A DNA stretch of 32,210 nt from an uncultured Lysobacteraceae bacterium (GTDB lineage Bacteria > Pseudomonadota > Gammaproteobacteria > Xanthomonadales > Rhodanobacteraceae): positions 1 through 32,210 of the forward strand of contig CAMLSI010000006.1 in the NCBI GenBank assembly GCA_946482585.1. The letters are read 5' to 3'. This document shows positions 25,919-32,210 of this stretch, piece by piece. The notes beneath the pieces were generated by a model. That model was not told where the DNA came from. It ran no database searches and was given only the letters and a program-made list of their open reading frames with translations. The first letter of the stretch is position 1. Every line of letters begins with the position of its first letter. A program made the position numbers and the translations under genes.

Positions 25919-26539
25919 ATGTTGATCGCCGAACGCTTCGTGCTGCTCGCGCTCGATCCGCAATCGGGCCGCATCGCGCTGCCGCATCCGGATACGCGCG
26001 CGGACACGCTCTGCGCGGCCGGACTCCTCATCGATCTCATCGTGCAGCAGCGGCTCACGCTCAACGCCGCCGGGCGCCTGTCGGTCGATACGGCCCTGCC
26101 CTGCAATCACGCCGAGCTCGCCGCCGCAGCCGCCGCACTCGCGGTGCTGCCGCAGGCCGGCGCCATCGAGGCCATCCATCAGGTCGAGCGTCGCCTGGCG
26201 CCGCTCGACCGGCATCTGCTCGAAGCGCTCTATCGCCGGGATTTCCTGCATCGGCTGCGCGACTGGCGCTTCTGGCGTCGCGACGCGCTGCGCTATCCGC
26301 TGCGTTCGCTGCAGGCGCGCAACGATGCGGCGACCTATCTGCAGCAAGCCGCCGACGGCGCGGGCGGCGCGGCCGGCATAGGGCTGCTGGTGCTCGCCGA
26401 TGTCGCCGGCGTCATGACCATGCATCTCGACGCGCGTCATCACGAGCGTGCGAACCGGATCCTGCTGAGCCTCAACGACGTCGATGCCGTGCATGAGCTC
26501 GGCGGCGTCGCCGCGATACGCAGGGCCCTGCTCGCCTGA
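25919..26539 (+). CDS. GPP34 (GOLPH3-like) phosphoinositide-binding-fold protein
   Basis: A 206-residue, soluble, mainly helical protein beginning MLIAERFVLLALDPQSGRIA, the usual opening of GPP34 domains. AAGLLIDLIVQQRLTLNA and ALYRRDFLHRLRDWRFWRRD are further matches. Eukaryotic GOLPH3 binds phosphatidylinositol 4-phosphate and sorts Golgi enzymes; bacterial members have no settled role. GGAG lies 8 bases before the ATG at 25919. The upstream open frame, which extends antisense-like through the beta-lactamase region, is not part of the gene. It is 191 bases past the beta-lactamase-family gene on the same strand, and a strong bidirectional terminator follows. Confidence 0.85.
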   Translation: MLIAERFVLLALDPQSGRIALPHPDTRADTLCAAGLLIDLIVQQRLTLNAAGRLSVDTALPCNHAELAAAAAALAVLPQAGAIEAIHQVERRLAPLDRHLLEALYRRDFLHRLRDWRFWRRDALRYPLRSLQARNDAATYLQQAADGAGGAAGIGLLVLADVAGVMTMHLDARHHERANRILLSLNDVDAVHELGGVAAIRRALLA

Positions 26540-26566
26540 TCCTTGCCCCGGGCGACGGCGCTGACG

Positions 26567-26593
26567 AAAAAGCCGGCGCAAGGCCGGCTTTTT
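26567..26593. terminator. Bidirectional Rho-independent terminator
   Basis: AAAAA (26567-26571), GCCGGC (26572-26577), loop GCAAG, GCCGGC (26583-26588), TTTTT (26589-26593). The symmetric A/T flanks let it terminate the GPP34 message and, on the other strand, the TonB-like message (stop at 26615). Confidence 0.9.
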
Positions 26594-26614
26594 CTCAGCG
26601 AATGAACGTTGCCG

Positions 26615-27688
26615 TCACATCTTGAACTCGATGCGGCGACGCACCGTCGCTTCGACCGCGGCACCGTTGCGCATCGCCGGATTGAAGCTCCAGCGCTGCA
26701 CCGCGTCGAGCGCGGCGCGATCGAACGTGCGCGGCGGATCGGCGTCGAGCACGCGCGCGTTGGCCACGGCGCCGCTGCTCGTCACGGTGAACTCGACCTG
26801 CACCCAGCCTTCCTGACGACGGCGCAGCGCCGCGTTCGGATACTGCGGCGGCACCGATTTGACGAGGACGGCATCGCGCGTCTCGCCGCCGGCCGGCGCG
26901 GCCGCAGCCGGTGCCGTCGTCGAGGCTGCAGCCGGTGCAGCCTCCGGTGTCGCGGATGCCGCCGCCGGACGCGAACCGGCGCCGGCCGAGGCAGTGGACG
27001 GCGACGCTGCCGCGCTGTCGGGCGCGGCAGCTGTCGACGCACCCGGCGTCGCCGCCGGTGTCGCCGCCGTCGCGGCCGGCTCCGCCGCGCGACGACGCGC
27101 CGCCTCTTCCGCCGCGGCAGCCTGCGCCGCTTCGCGCTCGGCGATCTTGCGCTGCGCGTCGAGCTTGGAACGCAGGATCGTGAGCGTGTAGTTGTTCGGG
27201 TCGGCTTTGGTCAGCAGTTCGATGACGCGATTCGCGTTGTCGATGTTGCGCGCGTTGATGTCCTGCTCGGCGGCGCTGGCGGCGAAGGTGAACAGTTCGC
27301 GCAACGCATCCTGCGCGCCGCTGTTGCCCGGTTCCTTCTCGAGAATCTTCAGATAGAACTCGAGCGCGTTGTTGCCGGGTGGCGAGACGAGGCGCTGTTC
27401 GTTCAGCGCGGTACGCGCTTCCTTGAACAGTTGATCGACGGTCAGCGTGTTGAGCTTGTCGAGCGTGGCCGGATCGGGCGTTACGGCGGCCGGAGCGGAA
27501 CCGGGAGCGGCCTGTCCGGTGTCGGTCGCCTGGGTCACCGCCTCGGGGATGCTGACGCCGGGAGTGCGCAGGAAGAAGTACCAGCCGGCGGCGGCCAGCG
27601 CACCGACGACCACGATCGCTGCGATGATTTTGGGAGCGGCATTGCCGCGGGCGTGACGGAGGGAGCGAAAATCGATTCGGGCAGCCAT
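26615..27688 (-). CDS. TonB-family protein with periplasmic repeat domain
   Basis: The 357-residue protein has a short cytoplasmic N-terminus and one membrane anchor (about 20-40; IIAAIVVVGALAAAGWYFFL). A helical, TPR-like region (about 80-200; FYLKILEKEPGNSGAQDALR, EQDINARNIDNANRVIELL) and a long Ala/Pro-rich linker (about 215-265) follow. The C-terminal domain is TonB-like (about 270-357; VKSVPPQYPNAALRRRQEGW, VQVEFTVTSSGAVANARVLD, VQRWSFNP). TonB proteins transmit energy from the inner membrane to outer-membrane receptors. The TPR-like insert is unusual compared with E. coli TonB (239 residues), so it may have a more specialised scaffold role. ATG at 27688; the preceding site is weak (CGAGA). 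No exbB/exbD is nearby, so partners must lie elsewhere. A TonB-dependent receptor is encoded about 6 kb away in this window. Confidence 0.88.
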   Translation of the reverse strand: MAARIDFRSLRHARGNAAPKIIAAIVVVGALAAAGWYFFLRTPGVSIPEAVTQATDTGQAAPGSAPAAVTPDPATLDKLNTLTVDQLFKEARTALNEQRLVSPPGNNALEFYLKILEKEPGNSGAQDALRELFTFAASAAEQDINARNIDNANRVIELLTKADPNNYTLTILRSKLDAQRKIAEREAAQAAAAEEAARRRAAEPAATAATPAATPGASTAAAPDSAAASPSTASAGAGSRPAAASATPEAAPAAASTTAPAAAAPAGGETRDAVLVKSVPPQYPNAALRRRQEGWVQVEFTVTSSGAVANARVLDADPPRTFDRAALDAVQRWSFNPAMRNGAAVEATVRRRIEFKM

Positions 27689-27821
27689 GGTTTCTCGTCG
27701 CAACAGAGGATTACCGGTATTCCGCGCTTCCTCGACGCCACTCCCTCTACGCAGCCATGCGGCTTTCGCCGTTGCAGTCCCCCATGGCCGCGCTGCGCGG
27801 ATGGCTCGAATGTAGCGCATT

Positions 27822-27839
27822 TTGCGACGAGTGTCGCAA
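27822..27839. repeat. Perfect inverted repeat upstream of the TonB-like gene
   Basis: TTGCGAC (27822-27828) and GTCGCAA (27833-27839) with a 4-base centre, about 135 bases upstream of the TonB-like start. It could be an operator or a weak hairpin terminator for the GH44 gene, whose stop is 109 bases away, though no U-tract follows on the minus strand. Confidence 0.3.
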
Positions 27840-27947
27840 GCCTCATGCCAACCGTGTCGCAGTCGTCCATGCGTCCGACTGCTAGGTGCGCAAGTGACGA
27901 CGACCGTCAGATTCGGCCGCTGGATGACAGCTCGCGCAACGCGGCGT

Positions 27948-30233
27948 CTAGGGCGACGGATCGAAACCGTTCGAAAAAATGCGATCGCTGCCTGCCGGGT
28001 TCGGCAGGACGACGAGCGTGGCCGACCGGGCCGGCACGGCGGCAAGTGCGAGATTCGTGCCGGTGACGGTGCCGCTGCCGGCCGCGGCCAGATGATGCGA
28101 GCCGTCGAAGCGCCAGGCGGTCCACGCGCCGTTCATCGCCGCGGACACGGTGATGCCGACGTTCTGCAGCGAGGTCGATTTGTTGAACAGCATCAGGTAG
28201 AGCTTCTCGCCGCTGCGGTGGATCGCATAGGCCGACAACGCATCGGGATCGCTCGCCGTCGTGCGCACCGAATCGCCGCCGACGCGGCTGAAAGCGCCGT
28301 CATAGTTCAGATACAGCTTGAACGCGTCCTCGGCGTAACTGCCGGGCTCCGGCGCGCCCCAACGCATCGCGGCGTCGACGCCTTCGCGCGCGAAGATCGC
28401 GAGCGCTTCGGCCTGCGCAAGCGCACCGGTCGCGCCGCGGTCGGGCCCCCAGTTGTATTCGCTGATCGACAGCCTGGTACCGGGACAGGCCTGCGCGATC
28501 CATGCTTTGACGCGCGGAATCAGGCCGGGCTTGCTGTAGTGGTTCGCATCGGCATCCTGCAGATCGGCGATCCACGATTCGGATACGTAGTTCGGGTCGT
28601 AGAGCTCCTTGAGCGAGCGCAACCGCTTCGCGGCCACGGCCGCGCTTTCGGAAAAGCCGAGGTTGCCGCTGCTGAAATCGATGATGCCGTCGCCCTGCGG
28701 ATAGTAGTGCAGGTCCAGATAGTCGATGAGGCGAACGCCGCTCGAACTCTGGTAGGCGCAGACTTGTTCGAGATACCACTGCACGAACGGTTTGCCGCCG
28801 TGTGCGGCGCGATCGGGTCCCGAAAGGCAGTTGCAGTCTTCGGCATCGGCCGCCGACGTGAACAGGTCGGGGTATCCCCAGGTGACCGGACCGAATACGA
28901 GCGCGCCGGGGTCCTGCTGCTTGATGCGGATCGCGAGATCGCGGCCGCGCGTCCAAACCTCGTCGTAGGTCGGCGCGATCGGATGCACGTCGCGATGGGT
29001 CGAGTTCCAGAGCATGGGCTCGTTGTCGAGCGCATAGAGGCGCACGCCGCCCGTCGCGGCCGTACCGTAGCGCGTCTGCAGATGCGCGATCCACGGCACC
29101 CAGAACGCCGGCGTGACGTCGAACGACGTATCGCTGCGCGCGTTGTTGACGATGTGATAGCGCGGCTGCCCCTGGATGGTCGCGTAGTACTGGCAATAGC
29201 GGTTGCCTTGCGGATCCGTGCGCGTGTTCTGCGCCGGATCGCACTCGCCGTTGCCGGCATCGGCCGTGCACCAGCCGGCGGAACCGGGTTCGTCGCACTC
29301 GTCGCGCAGTTGCGGGCCGTACTTGGCTTGCGAGAAACCCCAGCGCTTGTTGTTGCGATCGTCGATCGGCGCGACACCGATGGTCGGTATCGAGATCAGC
29401 GCTTCGCCGCCGTTCGCGCGCGTGACGTCGATGAATCCGTCGGCCGAGTTGCCGGCCGGCGGCGCGCCGCTGCCGCCGGGGCTGTCGGGAATGTTCTGCC
29501 AGTACCAGTCGCCGGCGGTACTGTGGACGTCGGCCTGCCAGTTGTAGCGCGTCGTTGAATTGCCGCCCCAGCGCCGCAACGGATAGCGCACGGCGGCCAA
29601 TGTCGCGGTCTCGCCGTAGCTGACGCCGAAGATCAACGGACTGACGGCGCGACGATCCTGGGCGAGATCCACGGCAACGGTCTGCGAACCGGCCGGCGGC
29701 GGCGTGGTGCGCGCATTGAAGCGCATCGTGTCGAGATACAGCACGCCTTGCACCGTGCCGCTGAAATCCATGAGCTGCACGCGATTGAAGCTGCCCGAGG
29801 CGAGCCCCGTCGCCGCGGTGAACGGCACGGTGACCTGATGCCACGTCGCGGCGACGATGCCGCCGTTCGCATAAGCGGCGACGTCGATTTCCGCGAGCGC
29901 GGACTGACCGTCGAGCAGACTCAGGCGCAGGGTCTGCCCGCCGCTGCTGCCGCCGTGAATCCAGAACGTCAGCGATTCGTAGTTCGCGGCATCGTAGGCG
30001 ACCGACGGCGACGCGAACTGCAGCCCGTTCCAGTTGCGCGGCACGAAGCGTATCGATCGATTGCCGCCCTGCACCGGCGTGGTGTTCGCGAGTGAATAGT
30101 CTGCCGCCGCGGCCCAGCTCCAGTCCTGGAACGCCGGGGCCAGCGCATCGGCGTAGAGATCGAGCGCGGTTTGCGCCTGCGCGCGCAGGCAGGCGAGCGA
30201 CAGCAGCAACGACAGGACGAGGCGTGCGGACAT
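27948..30233 (-). CDS. Secreted GH44-family glycosidase
   Basis: A 761-residue secreted enzyme that probably cuts internal beta-1,4-glucan-type links (cellulose or xyloglucan are usual GH44 substrates). After a signal peptide (MSARLVLSLLLSLACLRAQA) comes a beta-sandwich region (about 22-185; NWNGLQFASPSV, SLTFWIHGGSSGG) resembling a carbohydrate-binding module. The GH44 barrel runs from about 190 to 650: RWGGNSTTRYNW, then Glu405 in YALDNEPMLW as likely acid/base and Glu592 in ISEYNWGP as likely nucleophile. A C-terminal beta domain (about 660-745) follows. The last residues are GSDRIFSNGFDPSP, a tag resembling the end of the delta-60 protein. The ATG at 30233 has GGAG 6 bases upstream. The SRPBCC gene ends 84 bases upstream on the same strand. 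Confidence 0.93.
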   Translation of the reverse strand: MSARLVLSLLLSLACLRAQAQTALDLYADALAPAFQDWSWAAAADYSLANTTPVQGGNRSIRFVPRNWNGLQFASPSVAYDAANYESLTFWIHGGSSGGQTLRLSLLDGQSALAEIDVAAYANGGIVAATWHQVTVPFTAATGLASGSFNRVQLMDFSGTVQGVLYLDTMRFNARTTPPPAGSQTVAVDLAQDRRAVSPLIFGVSYGETATLAAVRYPLRRWGGNSTTRYNWQADVHSTAGDWYWQNIPDSPGGSGAPPAGNSADGFIDVTRANGGEALISIPTIGVAPIDDRNNKRWGFSQAKYGPQLRDECDEPGSAGWCTADAGNGECDPAQNTRTDPQGNRYCQYYATIQGQPRYHIVNNARSDTSFDVTPAFWVPWIAHLQTRYGTAATGGVRLYALDNEPMLWNSTHRDVHPIAPTYDEVWTRGRDLAIRIKQQDPGALVFGPVTWGYPDLFTSAADAEDCNCLSGPDRAAHGGKPFVQWYLEQVCAYQSSSGVRLIDYLDLHYYPQGDGIIDFSSGNLGFSESAAVAAKRLRSLKELYDPNYVSESWIADLQDADANHYSKPGLIPRVKAWIAQACPGTRLSISEYNWGPDRGATGALAQAEALAIFAREGVDAAMRWGAPEPGSYAEDAFKLYLNYDGAFSRVGGDSVRTTASDPDALSAYAIHRSGEKLYLMLFNKSTSLQNVGITVSAAMNGAWTAWRFDGSHHLAAAGSGTVTGTNLALAAVPARSATLVVLPNPAGSDRIFSNGFDPSP

Positions 30234-30317
30234 ACGGACTCCGGCGATGGTTCCGCCAGCTTAGCGCGTCGTATGCCGCGGTACGTGCGGAGCGTCACAG
30301 CGCTCCCGTGCGGCGCC

Positions 30318-31364
30318 TCACGGTGCCGGAACGGCGGTTGCCTGCAGCGGAATGGAAATGCGCGCCGCGCCCTGGAGCAGATCGCCTTCGACGTATTCTT
30401 CGATGAGCAGGTCTTCGCCGCGCAATCCCTTGACCATCATCCAGGCGCGCAACTTCTCGACGAGCTTGCGCCGCGCGGCGGCGTCGCCACGGTGCAGCAC
30501 CTGCGCCGCGCGCGTCGCAGCGAGTTGGCGGCCGCGGACTGCCGTATCTTCCGGCATCACGTCGTACGGCGCTGCGAGCGCGAGCGCGAAACGCCCGGCG
30601 CTCGCATCCTGCGACGTCGCCAGACTCAACGGCGCGCCGACGATCGCGAGTCCGTTCTGCGAGGCGAAGCGCGTGAGCTGCGCGACCGCGACGTTCCATC
30701 GGCGCAAGGTGGCTGCGTCGTCGACGCCCGCGTCGATGACGACGTAGATGAGTCGACGCGCGGGCAGGTCGACGAGCTGCGGGGAAATCCCCGTGATGTC
30801 GATGTTCGGAAACTGCTCGGCGAGCTGCTTGAGATTGGCCAGGCCGCTGTCGAAGTCGGGGCCGACCATGCGATCCATGAACAGGCCGAGGTAGCGACCC
30901 ACGACGCCCCAGCCGAAGCGGTCGTCGAGGTTCAGCGGCAGCTTCGAATCGAGCGACCAGACCACGCGGGTTTCGCCGTTCTGCGCCGCGATGTCGAACC
31001 GCGCCGTCGACGTACCGCGCGGACCGAAGTCGAGTTCGAACGAAACGACCTGCTCGGGCACGGCGGCCACGAGCGTCTGCGAACCCTCGCCGACGTCACT
31101 GCGCTCGCTCTTCCAGGCGACCTTCGCGCCGACGCCGCTGTCGGGGCCGCTGTATACGTAGGTCGCTGCGGGATCTCGCCGGTACCACGGCGACCAGTCG
31201 TTGAAGCGGCGCAGATTCGTCAGCAGCAGATAGATCTGCGAGGGCGGACGCAGGATGGTGACGGAGCGTTCGACATGGGCGCGATCGGGCAGCACGAATG
31301 CCAGGCCGACCAGCAGCACGATCAGTACGAGCAGCAATCCGAGCAAGCGCAGCAACAGACGCAT
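30318..31364 (-). CDS. Membrane-anchored SRPBCC (START-like) plus GyrI-like protein
   Basis: The 348-residue product has an N-terminal membrane anchor (about 3-25; LLLRLLGLLLVLIVLLVGLA) and a START/polyketide-cyclase-like domain (about 30-165; HVERSVTILRPPSQIYLLLT, FNDWSPWY, GPRGTSTARFDI). A GyrI-like, effector-binding-type domain completes it (about 185-340; VDLPARRLIYVVIDAGV, ARRKLVEKLRAWMMVK, VEGDLLQGAARISIPL). Both domain types bind small hydrophobic ligands, so a ligand-binding role at the membrane is likely; no substrate is known. Of two in-frame starts I prefer the ATG at 31364 (GGAG 8 bases upstream) over the one at 31379. After the stop a small hairpin (30289-30294 with 30301-30306) is present but lacks a U-tract. 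Confidence 0.85.
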   Translation of the reverse strand: MRLLLRLLGLLLVLIVLLVGLAFVLPDRAHVERSVTILRPPSQIYLLLTNLRRFNDWSPWYRRDPAATYVYSGPDSGVGAKVAWKSERSDVGEGSQTLVAAVPEQVVSFELDFGPRGTSTARFDIAAQNGETRVVWSLDSKLPLNLDDRFGWGVVGRYLGLFMDRMVGPDFDSGLANLKQLAEQFPNIDITGISPQLVDLPARRLIYVVIDAGVDDAATLRRWNVAVAQLTRFASQNGLAIVGAPLSLATSQDASAGRFALALAAPYDVMPEDTAVRGRQLAATRAAQVLHRGDAAARRKLVEKLRAWMMVKGLRGEDLLIEEYVEGDLLQGAARISIPLQATAVPAP

Positions 31365-31459
31365 GGTGAATCTCCGCATGGCGCGCCGATAGCGGCATGC
31401 TAGCCGCACGCGCGGCCGCTGTCGCCTGAGACGTCGCGACGCAGCGACCCGCGCAAACG

Positions 31460-31485
31460 AAAAACGCCGCTTGCGCGGCGTCTTC
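31460..31485 (-). terminator. Rho-independent terminator of the metJ-like gene
   Basis: ACGCCGC (31464-31470), loop TTGC and GCGGCGT (31475-31481) form a 7-bp stem. On the minus strand it is followed by TTTTCGTTT, about 105 bases beyond the stop of the MetJ-like gene. Confidence 0.8.
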
Positions 31486-31590
31486 GTTCGTCGGATCCGA
31501 AGTCCGCCCCCTGCGCTGGGCACCGCAGGGGTGGCAAATCCGATACGTCTTGCTGCTTGTACTTGTTGTTGCGGTACAGCGTGAAGCGAA

Positions 31591-32100
31591 TTACTTCGCG
31601 GCGGCGGGCTTGGCAGCCTTGGTCGCACGGGCGGCCTTGGCAGGCGCCGCCTTCTTCGCAGCCGCCTTCTTGGCGGGGGCCTTCTTCGCCGTCGCCTTCT
31701 TGGCGACCTTCTTCGCCGCTACCTTCTTGGTAGCTGCCTTCTTGGCGACCTTCTTGGCCGGTGCAGCTTTGGCCTTGGCGACTTTCTTGACCGCCGACTT
31801 CTTGGCAGTGGCTTTCTTGGCCGCCTTTTTCGCGGCGGGTTTCTTCGCGGTTGCTTTCTTCATGGCCATACGTTTTAGCTCCTCGTCAGTTGGCAGTGGT
31901 TGCCCAGTAAAAGCGTGCAGAAACGCTTCGCACAGCAGATCGCTGTTGGTCGCATGGCGGAGGTTGGCGACCTGCCGCCGCGTACGTTCATCGGAGAGGA
32001 GCCGGAGTACGTGCATCGGGATCGAGACGGTGATCTTGCGTACCGCTTCGGACTTGCTCCCGTGTTCGACATACGGGTCGATGTACGTGTCTACCGCCAT
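31591..32100 (-). CDS. metJ: Methionine repressor MetJ with a histone-H1-like C-terminal tail
   Basis: The 169-residue protein begins [20 protein letters not shown] and follows MetJ closely to about residue 77. KITVSIP (22-28) is the DNA-binding beta-ribbon; [20 protein letters not shown] (about 37-56) and [14 protein letters not shown] (57-70) cover helices A and B and most of the S-adenosylmethionine pocket. MetJ represses methionine-synthesis genes when SAM is high. Canonical MetJ (about 105 residues) then has a third helix; here it is replaced by some 92 residues of Lys/Ala/Pro repeats ([16 protein letters not shown]), like bacterial H1-like or AlgP tails. The ATG at 32100 has GGAG close by (2-base spacing, unusually short) and matches family starts; ATG at 32124 is an alternative. 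The frame is continuous, so no frameshift is needed for the fusion. Confidence 0.9.
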   Translation of the reverse strand: MAVDTYIDPYVEHGSKSEAVRKITVSIPMHVLRLLSDERTRRQVANLRHATNSDLLCEAFLHAFTGQPLPTDEELKRMAMKKATAKKPAAKKAAKKATAKKSAVKKVAKAKAAPAKKVAKKAATKKVAAKKVAKKATAKKAPAKKAAAKKAAPAKAARATKAAKPAAAK

Positions 32101-32132
32101 ATCTCCATTACGCGCGCGTTTCAACGGCGCGA

Positions 32133-32161
32133 AAATTATTCCTGTCGTCCAGCAGTGTCAA
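32133..32161 (-). promoter_or_regulatory. Sigma-70-type promoter of the metJ-like gene
   Basis: On the minus strand TTGACA (32156-32161, a perfect -35) and TAATTT (32133-32138) are separated by 17 bases. The predicted start near 32126 gives a leader of about 26 bases to the ATG at 32100, or a nearly leaderless message for the ATG at 32124. No tandem Met boxes are visible around it. Confidence 0.75.
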
Positions 32162-32210
32162 CAAGTTTTCGATGCGTGACAATCACATGCACGAAGACTG
32201 CTCATTCTCG

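Noticed and set aside
31429..31436. Possible Met box (AGACGTCG, 7 of 8 to consensus) near the metJ-like gene
   Set aside because: MetJ needs at least two tandem 8-base boxes; the neighbours on both sides do not match, and the site is downstream of the metJ-like gene rather than at its promoter.
31591..31860. The Lys/Ala tail as a separate H1-like gene or frameshift artefact
   Set aside because: The frame is continuous from MetJ into the tail with no stop; an internal ATG near residue 80 lacks a good ribosome-binding site, though internal initiation cannot be excluded.
1..32210. tRNA, rRNA, CRISPR arrays, insertion sequences, phage genes
   Set aside because: Looked for T-loop-like GTTCGA signatures, regularly spaced repeats, transposase or integrase motifs and terminal inverted repeats; none found by eye.

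Overview
The window is a GC-rich (roughly two-thirds G+C) stretch of proteobacterial chromosome with dense coding, short gaps and no mobile elements, rRNA, tRNA or CRISPR that I can see. A MetJ repressor at the right end is a gammaproteobacterial marker. The mix of a TonB-dependent receptor, a membrane-anchored winged-helix/TolB-propeller regulator, exported proteins with a short 'IF..GFD'-like C-terminus and strong GC bias points to Lysobacterales (Xanthomonadales), probably near Rhodanobacteraceae. That placement is inference from gene content, not from a marker comparison.

Left third (1-9421): the 3' part of dxs (isoprenoid precursor synthesis, plus strand) is followed by a 360-base gap holding a nested stem structure and a minus-strand intrinsic terminator. 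A minus-strand block then reads, right to left, an Npt/Tlc-type nucleotide translocase-like carrier, a 1394-residue membrane protein of unknown function with what looks like an internal duplication, and prmC. A MOSC-domain protein (plus) is divergent from the carrier and may have a leaderless message.

Middle (9438-17395): an exported delta-60-repeat protein (minus), a GMC flavin oxidoreductase (plus), a possible small gene, a DUF1203 protein (plus), and a D-threonine-aldolase/D-serine-dehydratase-type PLP enzyme (minus). An autoregulated-looking pair follows: an ArsR/SdpR-like repressor and a cupin-like/DUF2867 fusion. Its promoter carries an AT-rich palindromic operator on the -10 box.

Right half (17474-32210): a minus-strand run holds a TonB-dependent receptor, an AraC regulator and a winged-helix/transmembrane/propeller regulator. 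Upstream of the latter is a gene-less 570-base gap containing an orphan minus-strand terminator and stacked hairpins, a small-RNA or attenuator candidate. A plus-strand serine beta-lactamase-family protein with a histone-like linker and a GPP34 protein follow, separated by a strong bidirectional terminator from a minus-strand TonB-like protein. Next come a GH44 glycosidase, a membrane-anchored SRPBCC/GyrI-like protein, and MetJ with a long histone-H1-like Lys/Ala tail in place of its normal C-terminus.

The observations I would look at first are the MetJ/H1-like fusion, the orphan terminator unit at 23986-24205, the shared C-terminal motif on two unrelated exported proteins, and the internally duplicated 1394-residue membrane protein.
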